Source of the DNA: Laburnicola sp. R22_1
Lineage: Eukaryota; Ascomycota; Dothideomycetes; Pleosporales; Didymosphaeriaceae
Assembly (NCBI GenBank): GCA_014281115.1
Contig: JACONQ010000010.1
Span: 1,488,001-1,552,000, forward strand
Length of the DNA stretch: 64,000 nt
Direction of reading: 5' to 3'
The position numbers and the translations under genes are program-made. Positions within the stretch are counted from its first letter, which is position 1. Each line of letters begins with the position of its first letter. The notes under the pieces were generated by a model, which worked only from the letters and a program-made list of their open reading frames with translations, was not told where the DNA came from and did not search any database. Shown here in pieces: positions 1 through 12,089 of the stretch.

Positions 1-2388
1 CTGGAGGACGAGGCGGAGGGCAGTACGGTCGTCGTCCCCGCCGAAGAAGGGGAGGAAGATGTGATGGCTGCGGTCTGCGATGGGGGCTGTGACCGTCTTG
101 GAGCGGGTGCTGTGGAGGCTGATGGCGCTGTAGGTGCGGGTAAGCTTGCCGCGCTCTTTTTTGTCCTTGTTCTTGCTGCCGCCGAAGTTCTTGTTTATGA
201 GAACGGCGACCGATGCGGATGAGTGTTCCAAGGTCTCGTTGACAAACGACGTGTATGAGGGGGCCGCGAGCTTGTTCTTCGTGCCTTTGTCTTCGATGAC
301 GGCTTGCTCGGACATGCCTCCTGTTTCGCTCCATGGAAGTAGAAGAAAGTCCGACTCGGATGCACGCGCGCTGAGCGTGTCGGCAAACGAAGACTCGGGC
401 ACAACGAGAACTTCGCCGCTTACTGCGAGGTTGTGCAACCGCCCAAATGTACGAAAGATGTTTACCACAGGGTCGTGAGCAGTGTAGGAATCGACTTCGG
501 TAACGGCCATGACAGAGGAGCCACGATCCGTCAGGTTGAGCAGGCGTAGCCCATATGCTTCAACTGGTCTCTTTACCTGCTCTTCCAATGCCTCTCCAGC
601 TTCTTTGCTCACGCTAGCATTTCGTTCGGCCTTTGGGTGCGATATCGAATTTGTCTGCGATGATCCACCGAAGAGTGACGCGAAAGCGAGCAGATTCGGC
701 ATACTGTCCAAACGCAGATAGACAGTAAGATGCTGGATCTTCTTCGAAGATACTTTGTCGTAGTGCATGGCGTCAACTACACTGTCGGTGCCATCGAGAG
801 GTTTGCCGGAATCCCAGTCGATCTCACCACGCCTAAAGGCTTCCACCTTTTTCTGATACCAAAGCGGATAAAAATACATCGTCAACGGGGATGATAAAAA
901 AGTTGTGACAAGAGCCATGACAACGAATATGGTGAAGGTTCGGGTACTGAGGATCTTGGCTTGGAGACCAATGTTCTGTTGTTATCAGCTTCGGATAGTA
1001 GATCACCAGGGCAAATACTTACCAAGACAATCAGCTCAACCAGACCCTTACAACTCATCAGGGATCCAATAGCAAAACATTCGCGCCAAAGCATCCCGGT
1101 CCATCGAGCTGCTATGGAAGCGCCGATGAACTTGGAGAAGAAAGCCACCGCAATAACTCCGATAACGTACGCCCAGACCATGCCACTGTCCAACAGACTG
1201 ATATTGGTGCTAAGTCCCGAGAGCGTAAAGTATAGGGGGAGGAAGAGAGCTCCAACCAGATCCTCAATCTTCTCGGCGACCTTGATGGCAAAACCGCCCT
1301 CGTGCGGGCAGATGAGGCCGGCCAGGAATGCTCCGAAAATTGCGTGCACACCGATGATGCCAGTGAAGAAGGAGCATGCTAGACATAGCAACAGCGTGAG
1401 TGCAATCATGCCCTGGCTAGGCTCATCCTGCAGCGCACGATTTCTTCGTAGGACCCAGATGAAGGCCGGCCGAACAAGGCAGGCCAGAAAAAGACAAAAC
1501 CCAACGGAAACTAGTAAGATGTACAAAGCCGTCAAACCCGCGCCAGAGTTGACTAGGGCGACGCAGAGTGCGAGCAGGATCCAACCTAGTAGCCGCATTA
1601 GTTTCGGGAGCACAAGTGCTACAGGGGCCCAACCTACCAACAACGTCGTTTCCTACACCTGCAGACAAGACGATGACGCCCACGGGCGTGTCGAGTAGCT
1701 TCAACTCGGTCAAGATACGACAGAGCACGGGGAAGGCCTCGATGCGTTAGCGCACTCCTGATCTCGGTGACCACAAGCATACTTACAGTGATTGCCATGG
1801 CCACACCAATGAAGAGCATGTATACGGGAAAGTCTATGGGCACGAGTCCTTCCTCGGTTCTGAATTGATTGAAAAGCCCTACAGAGATGGCGCATCCCAG
1901 ACCGAAAGGAATAGCCATGCTGATTATGCCCACATTGAGCGCCACTTTCCAATTGCTAGCCAGAAAGCGCAGATCCACTTCGAGCCCGATGATGAACAGG
2001 AAGAGCACGAGACCCAGATTGGCGACCAAGTTCAACTGCGGCATGGAAGCGTCGGGGAAGATATTTTCCTGGAATCCAGGAATGCGGCCCATAACGGAGG
2101 GACCCAGCATGATGCCACCAATCACTTCAGAAATGACACGAGGCTGGCGGATCTTGGACAAAGGCCAGTTGAGGGCGCGACAGAATATTATGATGATAGA
2201 TACCTACGGATCTATTCAGCATCTACGGTTCCCATGGCGAATGCCGTCTTTACCTGGACAATGAATAGAATGATGGGGTTCTTTGGATCGACCTTGACAG
2301 GACTGACATGCTCGAGCACGCCACCCTGCGGCGGCGCCTTGGTCTTCGAGGTCGCCGCGGCGATGGCAGACGAGAGGGTTGAGGACAT
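1..2388 (-). CDS. KHA1: K+/H+ antiporter, Kha1-like (CPA2 family), 3' end cut by window edge
   Basis: Monovalent cation/proton antiporter of the CPA2 type; in yeast the relative (Kha1) sits in Golgi or endosomal membranes and adjusts K+ and pH. Exons read on the minus strand: 2388-2254, 2204-1787, 1737-1638, 1585-1023 and 975 to the edge, with introns of 47-52 nt and GT-AG ends. The joined protein shows the exchanger core: [20 protein letters not shown] after the first helix, [12 protein letters not shown], the GVGNDVVGW motif of the sixth helix, and [15 protein letters not shown] long hydrophilic C-terminal tail follows, as in fungal Kha1. The start at 2388 gives MSSTLSSAI, matching the usual fungal N-terminus; two upstream ATGs in other contexts were not used. 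The coding frame is still open at base 1, so the C-terminus lies outside the window. Confidence 0.9.
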
Positions 2389-3188
2389 GGCGAAGGAGGT
2401 GTTGTAGACGCTCCCCCAGACTGAATCTCCCACGACTGAAAGGGTGGAGCTTCAACGAGCACGTCGATGTTGAACACGGTGAAGGTCCGCGGGGAGGATG
2501 TTACTAGTTTTTATTCTAGTTATTTACTGGACATGCACGCTGCGGCCAAGCCGGCCTGCCCCGCTGGAGCTCTGACGACTTGGCGTACGGGCAGCAAGCA
2601 GGCGCTGATGGAGGGCCGCGTGCTGAGTTTGCCAGGAGCATCGTGGTGGCGGTGCCCAGGTGGACGCATGCTCACGTGCTCTTTGTTGCGCACCATTCCC
2701 CTTGTTCTTGGTGAGCCGTGAGCACGCCTCGAAACGCACTGGCTAATCGCCAGACGTCCTCCTATCGCCGCGAAGCCCAGCCCATTCCATTCTCCACCCC
2801 TCTAACTTCTCCCCTCCACCCTCCAACTCCTCTCCGCCAACCTCCACCCTTCTCCACGTCCGCGCTGTTGGCTGTGGCGTTGCAACATGGTCGCTTTGGT
2901 TGCGCTAAGCTGCCACACCAACACGCACCGCGTGACGGATGCTACGGATGACCACAGTCCATGTCGCGTTTGTCACTGGAAAGCGCTGGGCAATATTGGC
3001 CATGTTACGAACCCTCTGATAATTTGATCCACGACTTTCTCCGCATCTTGGTGCGTGCGTACAAGACCATGGGCGGCGCCAAGGAAGCACCCAGCAACAT
3101 GAAGAGAAGAAACTCCCGCCCTGGTTCATCAGCATACTCCCTAGTTGTATTAGTTCTTGGTTCAAGGAAAAAATGCGACCACCTTCTC
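2389..3188. other. Intergenic: antiporter promoter and GH92 3' flank
   Basis: About 800 bp between two genes transcribed in the same direction. It must hold the 5' leader and promoter of the antiporter and the 3' end of the mannosidase gene. A pyrimidine-rich stretch lies near 2780-2860. No coding sequence or repeat is supported here. Confidence 0.5.
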
Positions 3189-6039
3189 TTACAGATCATC
3201 AGATGCTGGGCTTGGCGGTAGCTCGCCCGTCGCCCAGTCCACTGGGCTGGCTCCCAACACGAAGTCCAGCGTGCCTCCGTCCGCAAACACGTCTTCCCAG
3301 CTGACCCACGCTTTTGTCCATTGCTCTCCGTTGACCTTGAGACTCTGGACATAGAAGGCACTGTCTTTGTTGCCGCCCGTAGTCGTGATCTTGAGAGATC
3401 TGCTGTTCCCAAGGTCGATTGTGAGCTCAGGAAACCACGGAGAGAGGATGAGGAACGTCGTCTGCCCTGTCACGGGCCACAGACCGATCATTTGCCACTG
3501 TAATCAGTTAGCGAAGGCTCAAGGCTGTGTGTAGAGGAGGCAAAGCGTGGACGGTGCAGCGTCCAATGGCAGAACGCCCGTCTACCTTCGAATGTAGTGC
3601 ATGCCGGTTGCGTCGCACCAATTGCCGCTGCAGCCTCGCACCAAGACGCCACGCTGACGAAACTTCCGACCTACGAGAATGTTGCTCTCCATGGTTCCAG
3701 CGTCCGAGTTCCCCGGCAACCCACTTGTTTCGCCGCTATATAGCTTCCCAATCGCCCTGCTCCTCTCCACACTTCTCCACTGCGCACCTTTGACGAAGTT
3801 GTACAGATATGGGGATGTAAAACCCGGCTCGTTACCCGCGTCGAAAATGTCCAACTCCCACATCTTGTCAATGCGATCGATGAACATCGCATCGCCGCCA
3901 ATATACTCCTTCATCGTGTACACGTCATGAATGGCGTTCAAGCTGTAAACCCAGGGACTGTCTTCATAGTAGGCATGGCCCCAATAACAACCTCCACAAG
4001 AGAGCGGATCTTGTGGGACGAACGAACCATTAGCTAGACGAGGCACTACAAATCCGGAATGACCGTGGGACGAGGCAGCGGGGTTCCAATGATTACGCCA
4101 ATTGCGCGAACGGCTCAGATATGTCGATTCATCTGAAGCCCTCCCCATCCCTTTGGCTACTTGATAGAGTCCGAAATCGTTGGTCGAATACTCAACTGCC
4201 CGAGAGACGGCTCTGTTGAATGCTGGGGTAATGTAGCCATACTTTAACCAGTCAGGCAGTGCACCTCTGCCCTCCTTGGTAGATGACTCAGGCGACATGG
4301 GGTCATGGTTGTTCGGTGGTACTTTCTCGGCGTCGGTCTAGCCAATGTCAATATTACCATCAGGGGGGGGGGCGTTCGCTAGGTTGTCTCACCATCATAG
4401 CATCGAAGCCATCATCCCAATTTATTGCGCCTCGTAAACCCTTGACGTACGCATCCGCAAGTACGTTGTCCGCGTTGGAGCCTCCCTGAACGCGTCCGTT
4501 GTAGTTAGACGAGCGGGCATCAGGCATGAAGTCGTCATGCCGCCAAATATCGATCAGAGATCGAATAAACTCCTCGTAAGCGACGGGCTCCAGGATATGG
4601 AAAAGCGCAGTGTGGCATCGATGGGTGTCCCACAGCGTGAATATATCATCGTAGTATGGTTCCGTGCTTGACCATCCGGGGTTCTCTCCTGTCTTGTTGG
4701 AAGGTATCATGACTAGAAACCTATGGTGAGCACATGCCTCATATGCATTGCGTATCCTTGGGCTACTCACACATGCCAAGCAGCGAACTGTATAGCAGTT
4801 TCTTGTCTGCGTCACTGGCCCCCGTGACTTGTATCTTTGAAAAAATTTGTGCGTTCCAGGCGCTTTTTGCCCTATCGGTGAGAGTTTGCAAGCTGGTGCT
4901 CTGCTGAATCTCATCGTCGACGTTTTGGCATGCTTGTGCGGGTGAAATAAAAGAAACGCCAACTCTGGAAGTCACGTTGGCATCTTGGAAAGTGAATACA
5001 CCACCTAGACGCTCAGTGCCGGAAACGGTGGCCGTGCTATCGTATGAAGCCAATGAAGTCCCCGTGCCTTTGAAGGTCTTCGAGCTCGATGGCTCCTGGT
5101 TGAACTTGCCGCAGAAGTATATGGTCCAATCCGGGGCTTGAATATGTCAGCATTGGTCGAACAAAAGACAGGAATTCTCGCCCATTGTTCCCCCGGGATA
5201 CAGAAGGCAAAGGCGGATTGCACGGGAAGTTATGTCCAGATAGGGTTCGTTTAGGGAACTTACCAAGGTTCCAGCCATTGTTGTAAGTACCCGATCCCTC
5301 GTAATGACCGTCGGGAAACAGGCTGAAGTTTCCTTTCGAGTAGTGCTGCTCCCATCCAAAGCCTCTATGGCTCGGTAGCACGTGCGATACATCGACAACG
5401 ATAGAAGACTCGCTACCACTAGGAAACGAGTACTGGTACAGTCCAGCATGGTCTGAAGCCGAGAGCTCGATTGTGACGCCGTTTTTTAAACTGGACTTGT
5501 AGTAACCGATCTGTCCTTGGTCTGCGGCTGCTCGACCTTGCGACAAGTCGCCTAGTGGATTTGATACATTACCCACTGCCGGCATTTGTGAAACAACGCC
5601 GTACCTTGGAGAGTTAGTCACCATCCCGTATGCGTATACTTCAAAACGCTTACTTGGGTGCGCCGCCTGTGCCAGACTCATGCGTCATGCTGAAACCCCA
5701 AACGTTGCCACCGGGTAGATAGCCGGAGTAAGCATCTGTGTTACCAGACTGAACGTCGGGTCCCAGCTTCACCATGGCAAATGGGGCTGCACCTCAGATT
5801 AGTTCGTACAGTCATACTCGCAAGCTTTCGCAAAGAACACTTACAAGCCACGACTCCAGGAAACCGATTTCCGCCCGCAGTTGTGCCCTGGCTGCGGGCT
5901 GTTAGAGGGGACTAGAATACTCGGAGAAATATACATACAAAACGTTGACATACTGGGTGTAATCGACCTCCGCAGCGGCAAGTACGGTCTGCATTGTTGT
6001 GAAGAGGCATACACACTGCCACAGCGCAGAAGGCGCCAT
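3189..6039 (-). CDS. Secreted glycoside hydrolase family 92 (alpha-1,2-mannosidase type)
   Basis: Predicted 759-residue secreted Ca2+-dependent exo-alpha-mannosidase of family GH92, acting on mannans or N-glycans outside the cell. Eight exons: 6039-5939, 5891-5845, 5786-5654, 5604-5264, 5136-4771, 4712-4393, 4337-3675, 3497-3189; the summed length is in frame. The N-terminus (MAPSALWQCVCLF...VLAAA) is a signal peptide. GH92 landmarks are FPGVVASPFAMVKLGPD, GYLPGGNVWGFSMTHESGTG, YYDDIFTLWDTHRC, SIYNGRVQGGSNAD-like GRVQGGSNADNVLADAYVKG, GNSDAGTMESNIL and WQMIGLWPVTGQTTFLI. The last intron (3498-3674) is unusually long at 177 nt; intron 4338-4392 contains a run of about ten G. The family assignment is firm; the exact substrate is not visible from sequence. 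Confidence 0.9.
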
Positions 6040-7919
6040 GACGGAGTGTGAGGGATCCGAACACTTGGCAAACGCCCCACCACAACTTATATTATTCGCA
6101 GACTTCGAATTTATGAAAGTTATTGACTTTTATAAATTGAAAATGCTTAGTTTGCTGTGACAGCCTCAACGCAGGTGACATGTACGGTATGCGGTGTTGG
6201 TCGTATGGAATGATGGTTGGTGTCAACAGGGGAATGGCTGTTGTATTAATTAGTTCGAGGTGCTGGCTGTTGTCGTGGTCCTGGCTGCCATCCGCGGTAT
6301 TAAAGATCAAGAGGTGCAGGCCATTCGAGGAGCGATGGGACGGATATCGGAAAGACTAGGGCTTAGCAACGGAAAGCATGGAAACACTCAAGATATATAA
6401 CGGACTGAAGGGCGGCTACACGGCCTGAAATGCTGGGCACGACTTGCTTTGCGGTGTCTCGGTCCAAGATGCCAAACAATCTCCGTACGCTGGGATGGTG
6501 AAGATTAGCTCACGGCTAACAAGGGAGAGGCGACTGCACGCACACGCTCTCGCCTGTTGGAGCATCAATGCCCGTACTGTTATTGGTTAGGAACGCTGGT
6601 GTGCACAGGAGGTTGCCTGTAGCAGAAGAGTAGCACTACTGGGATCCTCGACGCGCCTACAACGCCAGCCGCAACGTTGCGATCCAAGGCGCAGAAGCAC
6701 GTGTGGAGACGGCTCACTTCTGTGGCTCTGTGGCACCAGGACCCTGGCGATCGACTCCACTAAAAAGTTCTGACGCAGTTATCTGATCCGAAATATGGTA
6801 GCAAGTACCCGCGGATGGCAGCCTCCGGTGATGCACTGAGCACCTGGGCATGCCGCCTATTCGCCAGCTGTGTTCGGAGTGACATGAGGCCAGATTTCTG
6901 CTTGGAGGTTTTCTAGGTGGCGGCGTTTCCTGAATTGCTGAGTGTGTTACTTAGTCAGTTACACTTGGCCTCCCATGCGGGTTCCGAGCTCTGGCCAGGT
7001 GTCGCTGCGACAACAAAGCACTAAAATATGGGCGTGTCCAAGGAAAACCAATGAAAGCTTGGCAACCTGAACGTGCTGGGCCTGCCTCCCTTGACTGTTT
7101 GCTGCCATGTAGCTATGCTATATAGTACCTGCAACATGGCGTCGCAGGGACCAATGAATCGCACGGGGTAAGGCCGACTGGAAGGCAGGCAGGCACCCGC
7201 AAATGGCCGGCAGCACCGCAAGCCGAACACCCCACACAGGCATACCTAGGCTAGGCCTGGCTGTGTTGTCCACGCGGGCCATGGGAATCCATGCATCTTA
7301 TCTTGAGATGGTGCCGCTAGCTCCGATCCGAGCCGTGGCGCCGTGGCCGAGCAATCGCCAAGGTGGGGGCGATCCTGCTAGGCCCGGCTTGGCAAGGCTT
7401 TGGATCATCAAACGTCGGGCTAGTCCGCAGCCTACGGGTCCGTGTCATCCACGTGACCTGGCTGCTGCTAAGGTACCTACCTTAGGTCGATGCGGCAGCA
7501 TGATGAGCTAAGCACAATCGCCGTCTTCGCGATTCGCTTCTTTTTAGCCTCGGCTAGGCCCAATGCGGCAGTGCCTCGGCATCTTCGTGGACACGCGTGG
7601 ATGACGTCGGCCCCATTCACCCCCTCGGGCCTCGCGACACCCTCCCTGAGGCTCGACCGCAGCAGGCCACCAATCACATGGCATCCAAAGGACGCACGAG
7701 ATCAAGCGCAACCCGAGGTCATGGGCCCATCACCCCGAATTCCCCACACGCTTGCTGTAGCCCCGGGCTCACATGTCGCATGTAGCGCAGTTGGCTGGCA
7801 TGTGAAAGCCCTTGCCATGCCCACACATAATCCTCGGCATCCGCCATTGTCCTCTTGCACCCAAGTCGCTACCAGTACACTCCCTTCTCTTTCCTCTTCT
7901 CATCTGCATCGCCGTCGCC
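6040..7919. other. Intergenic: shared divergent upstream region
   Basis: About 1.9 kb between the divergent GH92 and b5-dehydrogenase genes. It contains a CCAAT-type box in inverse orientation near 6581, a CACGTG core at 6699-6704, and around 7230-7490 several CCTAGG/TACCTA-like short motifs, including 8-bp inverted arms CTAAGGTA and TACCTTAG separated by 2 bp at 7468-7485. I see no gene here. Open frames around 7200-7990 are not supported by splicing or codon pattern. Confidence 0.4.
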
Positions 7920-9726
7920 ATGTCCAAGCGATTCTCCACCGCCGACGTCGCGTCGCACAACAAGACCGACAACCTCTGGATCATTGTCGATGAGGATGTG
8001 TACGATTTGACAAAGTTCCAGGACGACCATCCTGGTGGGAAGAAGAGTAAGCCGCAGTACCATGTGCTCCTCCTGCGCACAGCAACTGACGACGTCAAGT
8101 TCTGCAGCGTGTCGCCGGCAAGGATGCCTCGAAGCAGTTCTGGAAGTACCACAACGAGAGCATTCTCAAAAAGTACCAAAAGCAGCTTCAGGTCGGCTCC
8201 TTGGATTCAAAGGCCGCCCCTCCCACTCCGCCAGCGACACCTCCGCCGCAGCAGAAGGAGGTGGTGAAGCCCGGGGCGAACTCGGGAGCGGTTGCTCCCC
8301 AACCCACCGCACAAGCCGAAGAAGCCGAGGCATTGGATCCTTACGGCGACCTTGTTCCCTATGCGGACCCATCCTGGTACCAATCGGTATGATGCACATC
8401 CGCAAACCCCAAGACCGCGACTAACTTCAGCTGTACAGTATCACTCGCCCTACTTCAACGAGTCCCACGCGGCCCTCCGCGATGAAGTCCGACAATGGGT
8501 TGATGAGACCATTCAGCCATATGTGACCGAGTGGGATGAGGCCAAGAAGGTGCCCGATGAGATTTTCAAGCAAATGGGCGATCGAGGCTACCTCGCCGGT
8601 CTGCTCGGCATGCACTTCCCTGCAAATCTAACAGACAAGCGCGTACAGAGCGTTCCTCCGGAGAAGTGGGATCTCTTCCACGAGATGCTGCTCACCGACG
8701 AGCTGTCGCGCAGTGGCAGCGGTGGTCTCGTCTGGAATCTCATCGGTGGTTTTGGCATCGGTGCGCCGCCGCTGTTCAAGTTTGGCAAGAAGGAGCTTGT
8801 CCAGCGCATTGGTCCGAAGCTTCTGAGCGGCGAAAAGCGCATATGTCTAGCCATCACCGAGCCTGGTACGTTTTGCAACCATCCATGCCCGCGACGCTGT
8901 ACTAAACTGTTGTCCAGATGCTGGTAGCGACGTCGCGAACCTTACCTGCGAAGCCAAGCTCTCCGAAGACGGCAAGCACTACATCGTCAACGGCGAGAAG
9001 AAGTGGATCACAAACGGTATCTGGTGCGACTACTTCACCACTGCGGTCCGTACCAGCGACAAAGGCATGAACGGTGTCTCGGTTCTGCTCATCGAGCGCG
9101 AAGCTGGCGGCGTCTCGACGCGCAGGATGGACTGCCAGGGTGTGTGGTCAAGTGGCACCACGTACATCACCTTCGAAGACGTCAAGGTGCCCGTTGAGAA
9201 CCTGATTGGCAAAGAAAACCAAGGCTTCAAGGTCGTCATGACCAACTTCAACCACGAGCGCATCGGCATCATCATCCAGTGCATCCGCTTCTCGCGCGTC
9301 TGCTACGAGGAGTCGATGAAATACGCGCACAAGCGCAAGACGTTCGGCAAGCGCCTCATCGACCACCCCGTCATCCGCCTCAAGCTCGCCCACATGGCCC
9401 GCCAAATCGAAGCATCCTACAACTGGCTCGAAAACCTCATCTATCAGTGCGCCAAGATGGGTGAAATGGAGGCCATGCTGAAGCTCGGTGGCGCCATTGC
9501 GAGCTTGAAAGCCCAAAGCACAACGACATTTGAATTCTGCGCTAGAGAAGCAAGCCAGATCTTTGGTGGACTGAGCTACAGCCGGGGCGGGCAGGGTGCC
9601 AAGGTGGAGCGGCTGTACAGGGACGTTAGGGCCTATGCTATCCCTGGTGGGAGCGAGGAGATTATGTTGGATTTGAGCATTAGGCAGGCGTTGAGGGTGC
9701 ACAAGGCGCTGGGCATGAAGTTGTAG
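7920..9726 (+). CDS. Cytochrome b5 / acyl-CoA dehydrogenase fusion protein
   Basis: 549 residues from four exons: 7920-8046, 8100-8386, 8439-8865, 8918-9726. Residues 1 to about 75 form a cytochrome b5 domain with both haem-ligand histidines (HPGG, His37; KYHNES, His60). A Pro/Gln-rich linker follows (about 80-125), then a full acyl-CoA dehydrogenase: ITEPDAGSD and KKWITNG (FAD and substrate site), FKVVMTNFNHERIG, RKTFGK, and QIFGGLSYSRGGQG near the end. The Glu of NHERIG (Glu394) aligns with the catalytic base of the LCAD/isovaleryl-CoA type. The usual YEGT Glu near the C-terminus is replaced by YAIPGGS. Such fusions are a known fungal class; the acyl substrate and the partner reducing the b5 domain are unknown. 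The ATG at 7920 precedes the b5 domain directly and has CGCC before it. Confidence 0.9.
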
Positions 9727-10233
9727 GCTTGTACTGTATGATAGTATCCTCGTTTTGTATATAAGCTGTTTTGGGAATCTACTTCTATTACCTATACACA
9801 GACTTGTTCCGGTCGCTTGGGATTGTGGCTTACTCTTCCCCCGAGGTTATTTGTGGCGTATCTTGATATACGAAGTTAGGTACCGTGTTGGGGGTTGAAT
9901 CTATGTGTGTGTGTATGTGTGAGGTTGCCTTCAGTACCTCGGTACACGGCAGAACATCGCCCCCTATCGATAACGCACGCACCCCGCCGCGCCCCCACCT
10001 ACCCTTGCCCTCGCACTGCTCGCCCAACCCGCATTTCATTCGCCCAAACTTTTCTCGACGCGTCGAGCCTCCTTTTGCGCGTCGTCGTCGCATGGTAATC
10101 GTACCACTGCACCCCTCCACACCTGCATACACATACCCACCTGTCTGTCACTGTCATTTTTAACCCGCCCCAGCTTCCTTCTCTCGCGTTGCTTTTTACC
10201 GTCGTTACCGCTCCAATTGCACGCACCCACGCC
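9727..10233. other. Intergenic: 3' flank and promoter
   Basis: About 500 bp between two genes on the plus strand. It has a short TG-rich run at 9903-9920 and C-rich, pyrimidine-biased sequence from 9960 to 10030 that looks like a fungal core promoter or leader. No coding sequence is supported. Confidence 0.4.
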
Positions 10234-11169
10234 ATGGAAGCAGCGGCGACGGCGACGGCGCAGCCTAAGAAACGTGGACGGCCGAGGAAAGTCGTGCCTG
10301 TGGGGGACGAGGGCGCTGCGCCGGTGAAGGTGGAAGCTGCGGAGAAGAAGAGCGCGGGTGTGAGGGGTGTGGCTACGAAGACGGGTGCGGGTGCGAGCGC
10401 GAGTGCGAGTGCGGCGGCAGTGGCATCGAAGGGTGCAAAGAAAAAAGGGGCAAAGAAGGAAGAGGTGGCCAAGAAGGGGGTGAAGGTTTTGAAGACGGTA
10501 GAGGGTGGAGCAGCTGCTGTGGGGGAAGGAAAAGAGAAAGAGAAAGAGGGAGATGGCGAGACGAAGAAGCTCGCAGACCGCCCCACGCCCGTCACGCCCT
10601 CGACAAGCAAGGTATTACGCCATGTGTACGCTGCAGGGACGTTGAAGCCGCCCCCGAGCAGCATGCACATGGCGGACAAGATACAAAGCACCAAGCCGGC
10701 GACAGCGACGTCGACGTCGTGGGGAAACACTCCCCTACCCACTCCCGCTCCTACAAGCACAACGCAAACTGCATCTCCCACCGTCCGCGCCACAGCCTCA
10801 CCACCACGACCAGCCGTCCAAACAACCCGCGCGCCCGCACCCCAGTCACCGACCACAACCTTACCACCAAACCCCCTACCCGCACCTAAATCCGCACCCA
10901 ACCGCCCAACCCCAACAACCATCCCCCTCCCCTCCCACCCCGCCTCCCCCCGCTCCAAGCCCCTCTCCCCGCAAACCCTCCAAAACCAACAAACCGAACG
11001 CGCCATCCGCGAGGGCCGCATGCCGTCCAAGTACCGCGCTGCGGGGTGGCGCGTTACCGCTATTATAGTGGGTGTTCCAATTGTGTTAGTCGTTGGGATG
11101 GACTTGTGTCGGCGGTGGGAGGAGGGGACGAGGGTTAGGCGGAAGTTTGGGGGGGTGGGGGTGGATTGA
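10234..11169 (+). CDS. AT-hook protein with C-terminal transmembrane segment, function unknown
   Basis: Intronless 311-residue protein. Residues 12-19 read KKRGRPRK, a classic AT-hook that binds the minor groove of AT-rich DNA. Residues about 20-110 are Ala/Lys-rich and 150-250 are Pro/Thr-rich, so most of the chain is probably disordered. The conserved-looking part is the C-terminus: RAIREGRMPSKYRAAGWR followed by a single hydrophobic segment (about residues 274-292, VTAIIVGVPIVLVVG) and a short basic tail. An AT-hook on a tail-anchored membrane protein suggests tethering of chromatin to a nuclear membrane, but this is inference; the basic region could equally serve another purpose. An in-frame ATG at 10189 would add 15 residues; the 10234 ATG is preferred for its GCC context. 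The 407-codon open frame on the opposite strand is a shadow. Confidence 0.7.
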   Translation: MEAAATATAQPKKRGRPRKVVPVGDEGAAPVKVEAAEKKSAGVRGVATKTGAGASASASAAAVASKGAKKKGAKKEEVAKKGVKVLKTVEGGAAAVGEGKEKEKEGDGETKKLADRPTPVTPSTSKVLRHVYAAGTLKPPPSSMHMADKIQSTKPATATSTSWGNTPLPTPAPTSTTQTASPTVRATASPPRPAVQTTRAPAPQSPTTTLPPNPLPAPKSAPNRPTPTTIPLPSHPASPRSKPLSPQTLQNQQTERAIREGRMPSKYRAAGWRVTAIIVGVPIVLVVGMDLCRRWEEGTRVRRKFGGVGVD

Positions 11170-12089
11170 TGGAAAATTCGTTTTTGGATGTATTGAACTT
11201 GGACTGTAGTGACTTGGGTCATCTTTGTAAATACTCCCTCAGTATTGTTATGCTTATTATGATTGTTGTTTTTATTGTTGTTTTATTCGTCCCGCCTCCT
11301 TTCTTTTTTTTTATACTCTCTTCCTCTGCATCGTATCGTATCGTATCGTACTGTGCACAGTGTGTAGTGTCCATATATCCGTCGTTGGCGCTATTGCATA
11401 GTATCTATAAGCATAAGCATAGACATAGACGGATACGTGAAGGAAAGATCAAGCATGATATGTATGTATGTATATGTGTAATACGATCTATCCATGCCAT
11501 TATGCGATAATGTATGCACCCTCCCCCTCCCTCTCTTTTCTTCCTACCATCACAACCCAAGTACAATCACTCATTTATCCATCCCCCCACCCCAGCATCA
11601 TCCATGGATATCTCATATGCCCTCCCAGCTCATCCATCCAGCCAACCCATCCGTCCAACCCATCCGTCCAACCCATCCGTCCAACCCATCCGTCTATCCA
11701 TACAGTGCAATGCTCAGTTTCCCATAATGAGAAACCCACCCAGAAACATAGCCATAACCGTAAAACACCACCCCATGCATGTATGCAATCCAAAACCCCG
11801 TCCAATTCCAAATGCCAACCCCAAAACCCAATCGACAAAAGAAAAAAGCCCGCGTCGGAGCGACCAACTAAAAAAAAAGAACAAAGGAAGAAATAAGAAA
11901 AGATACGGTACGGTGCGGTGCGGTACTTCACACAAGGAGGGGGAGCAACGAAGAGGAGCACTTTTCCCGCCAATTCTCTTCCCATGCGTCCTTCCACCTT
12001 GGTCAACACCGCGCCCCTTGACACCGGAATACTCAACGACTCCGCCAACGCACTCACAACCACCACATCCCACCCCGCTCTTATCCAAT
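11170..12089. other. Convergent 3' flanks with simple repeats
   Basis: About 900 bp between two convergent genes. It holds 3' ends and several simple repeats: TCGTA units near 11331-11350, GCATAA/GACATA runs near 11409-11432, GTAT runs near 11461-11476, and a 13-bp minisatellite at about 11645-11697. An A-rich stretch lies at 11870-11905. No gene is supported; open frames here are products of the repeats. Confidence 0.5.
11645..11697. repeat. 13-bp minisatellite
   Basis: Four near-perfect tandem copies of CAACCCATCCGTC, preceded by a degenerate copy (CCATCCAGC). It lies in the shared 3' flank of two convergent genes and has no coding role that I can see. Confidence 0.85.

Noticed and set aside
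961..1698. 245-codon plus-strand frame
   Set aside because: It is opposite to exons and introns of the antiporter, whose membrane motifs and splice sites are clear.
9999..11222. 407-codon open frame on the minus strand
   Set aside because: It is antisense to the AT-hook gene; its Ala/Val/Phe/Ser-rich composition mirrors the low-complexity sense strand and has no motif.
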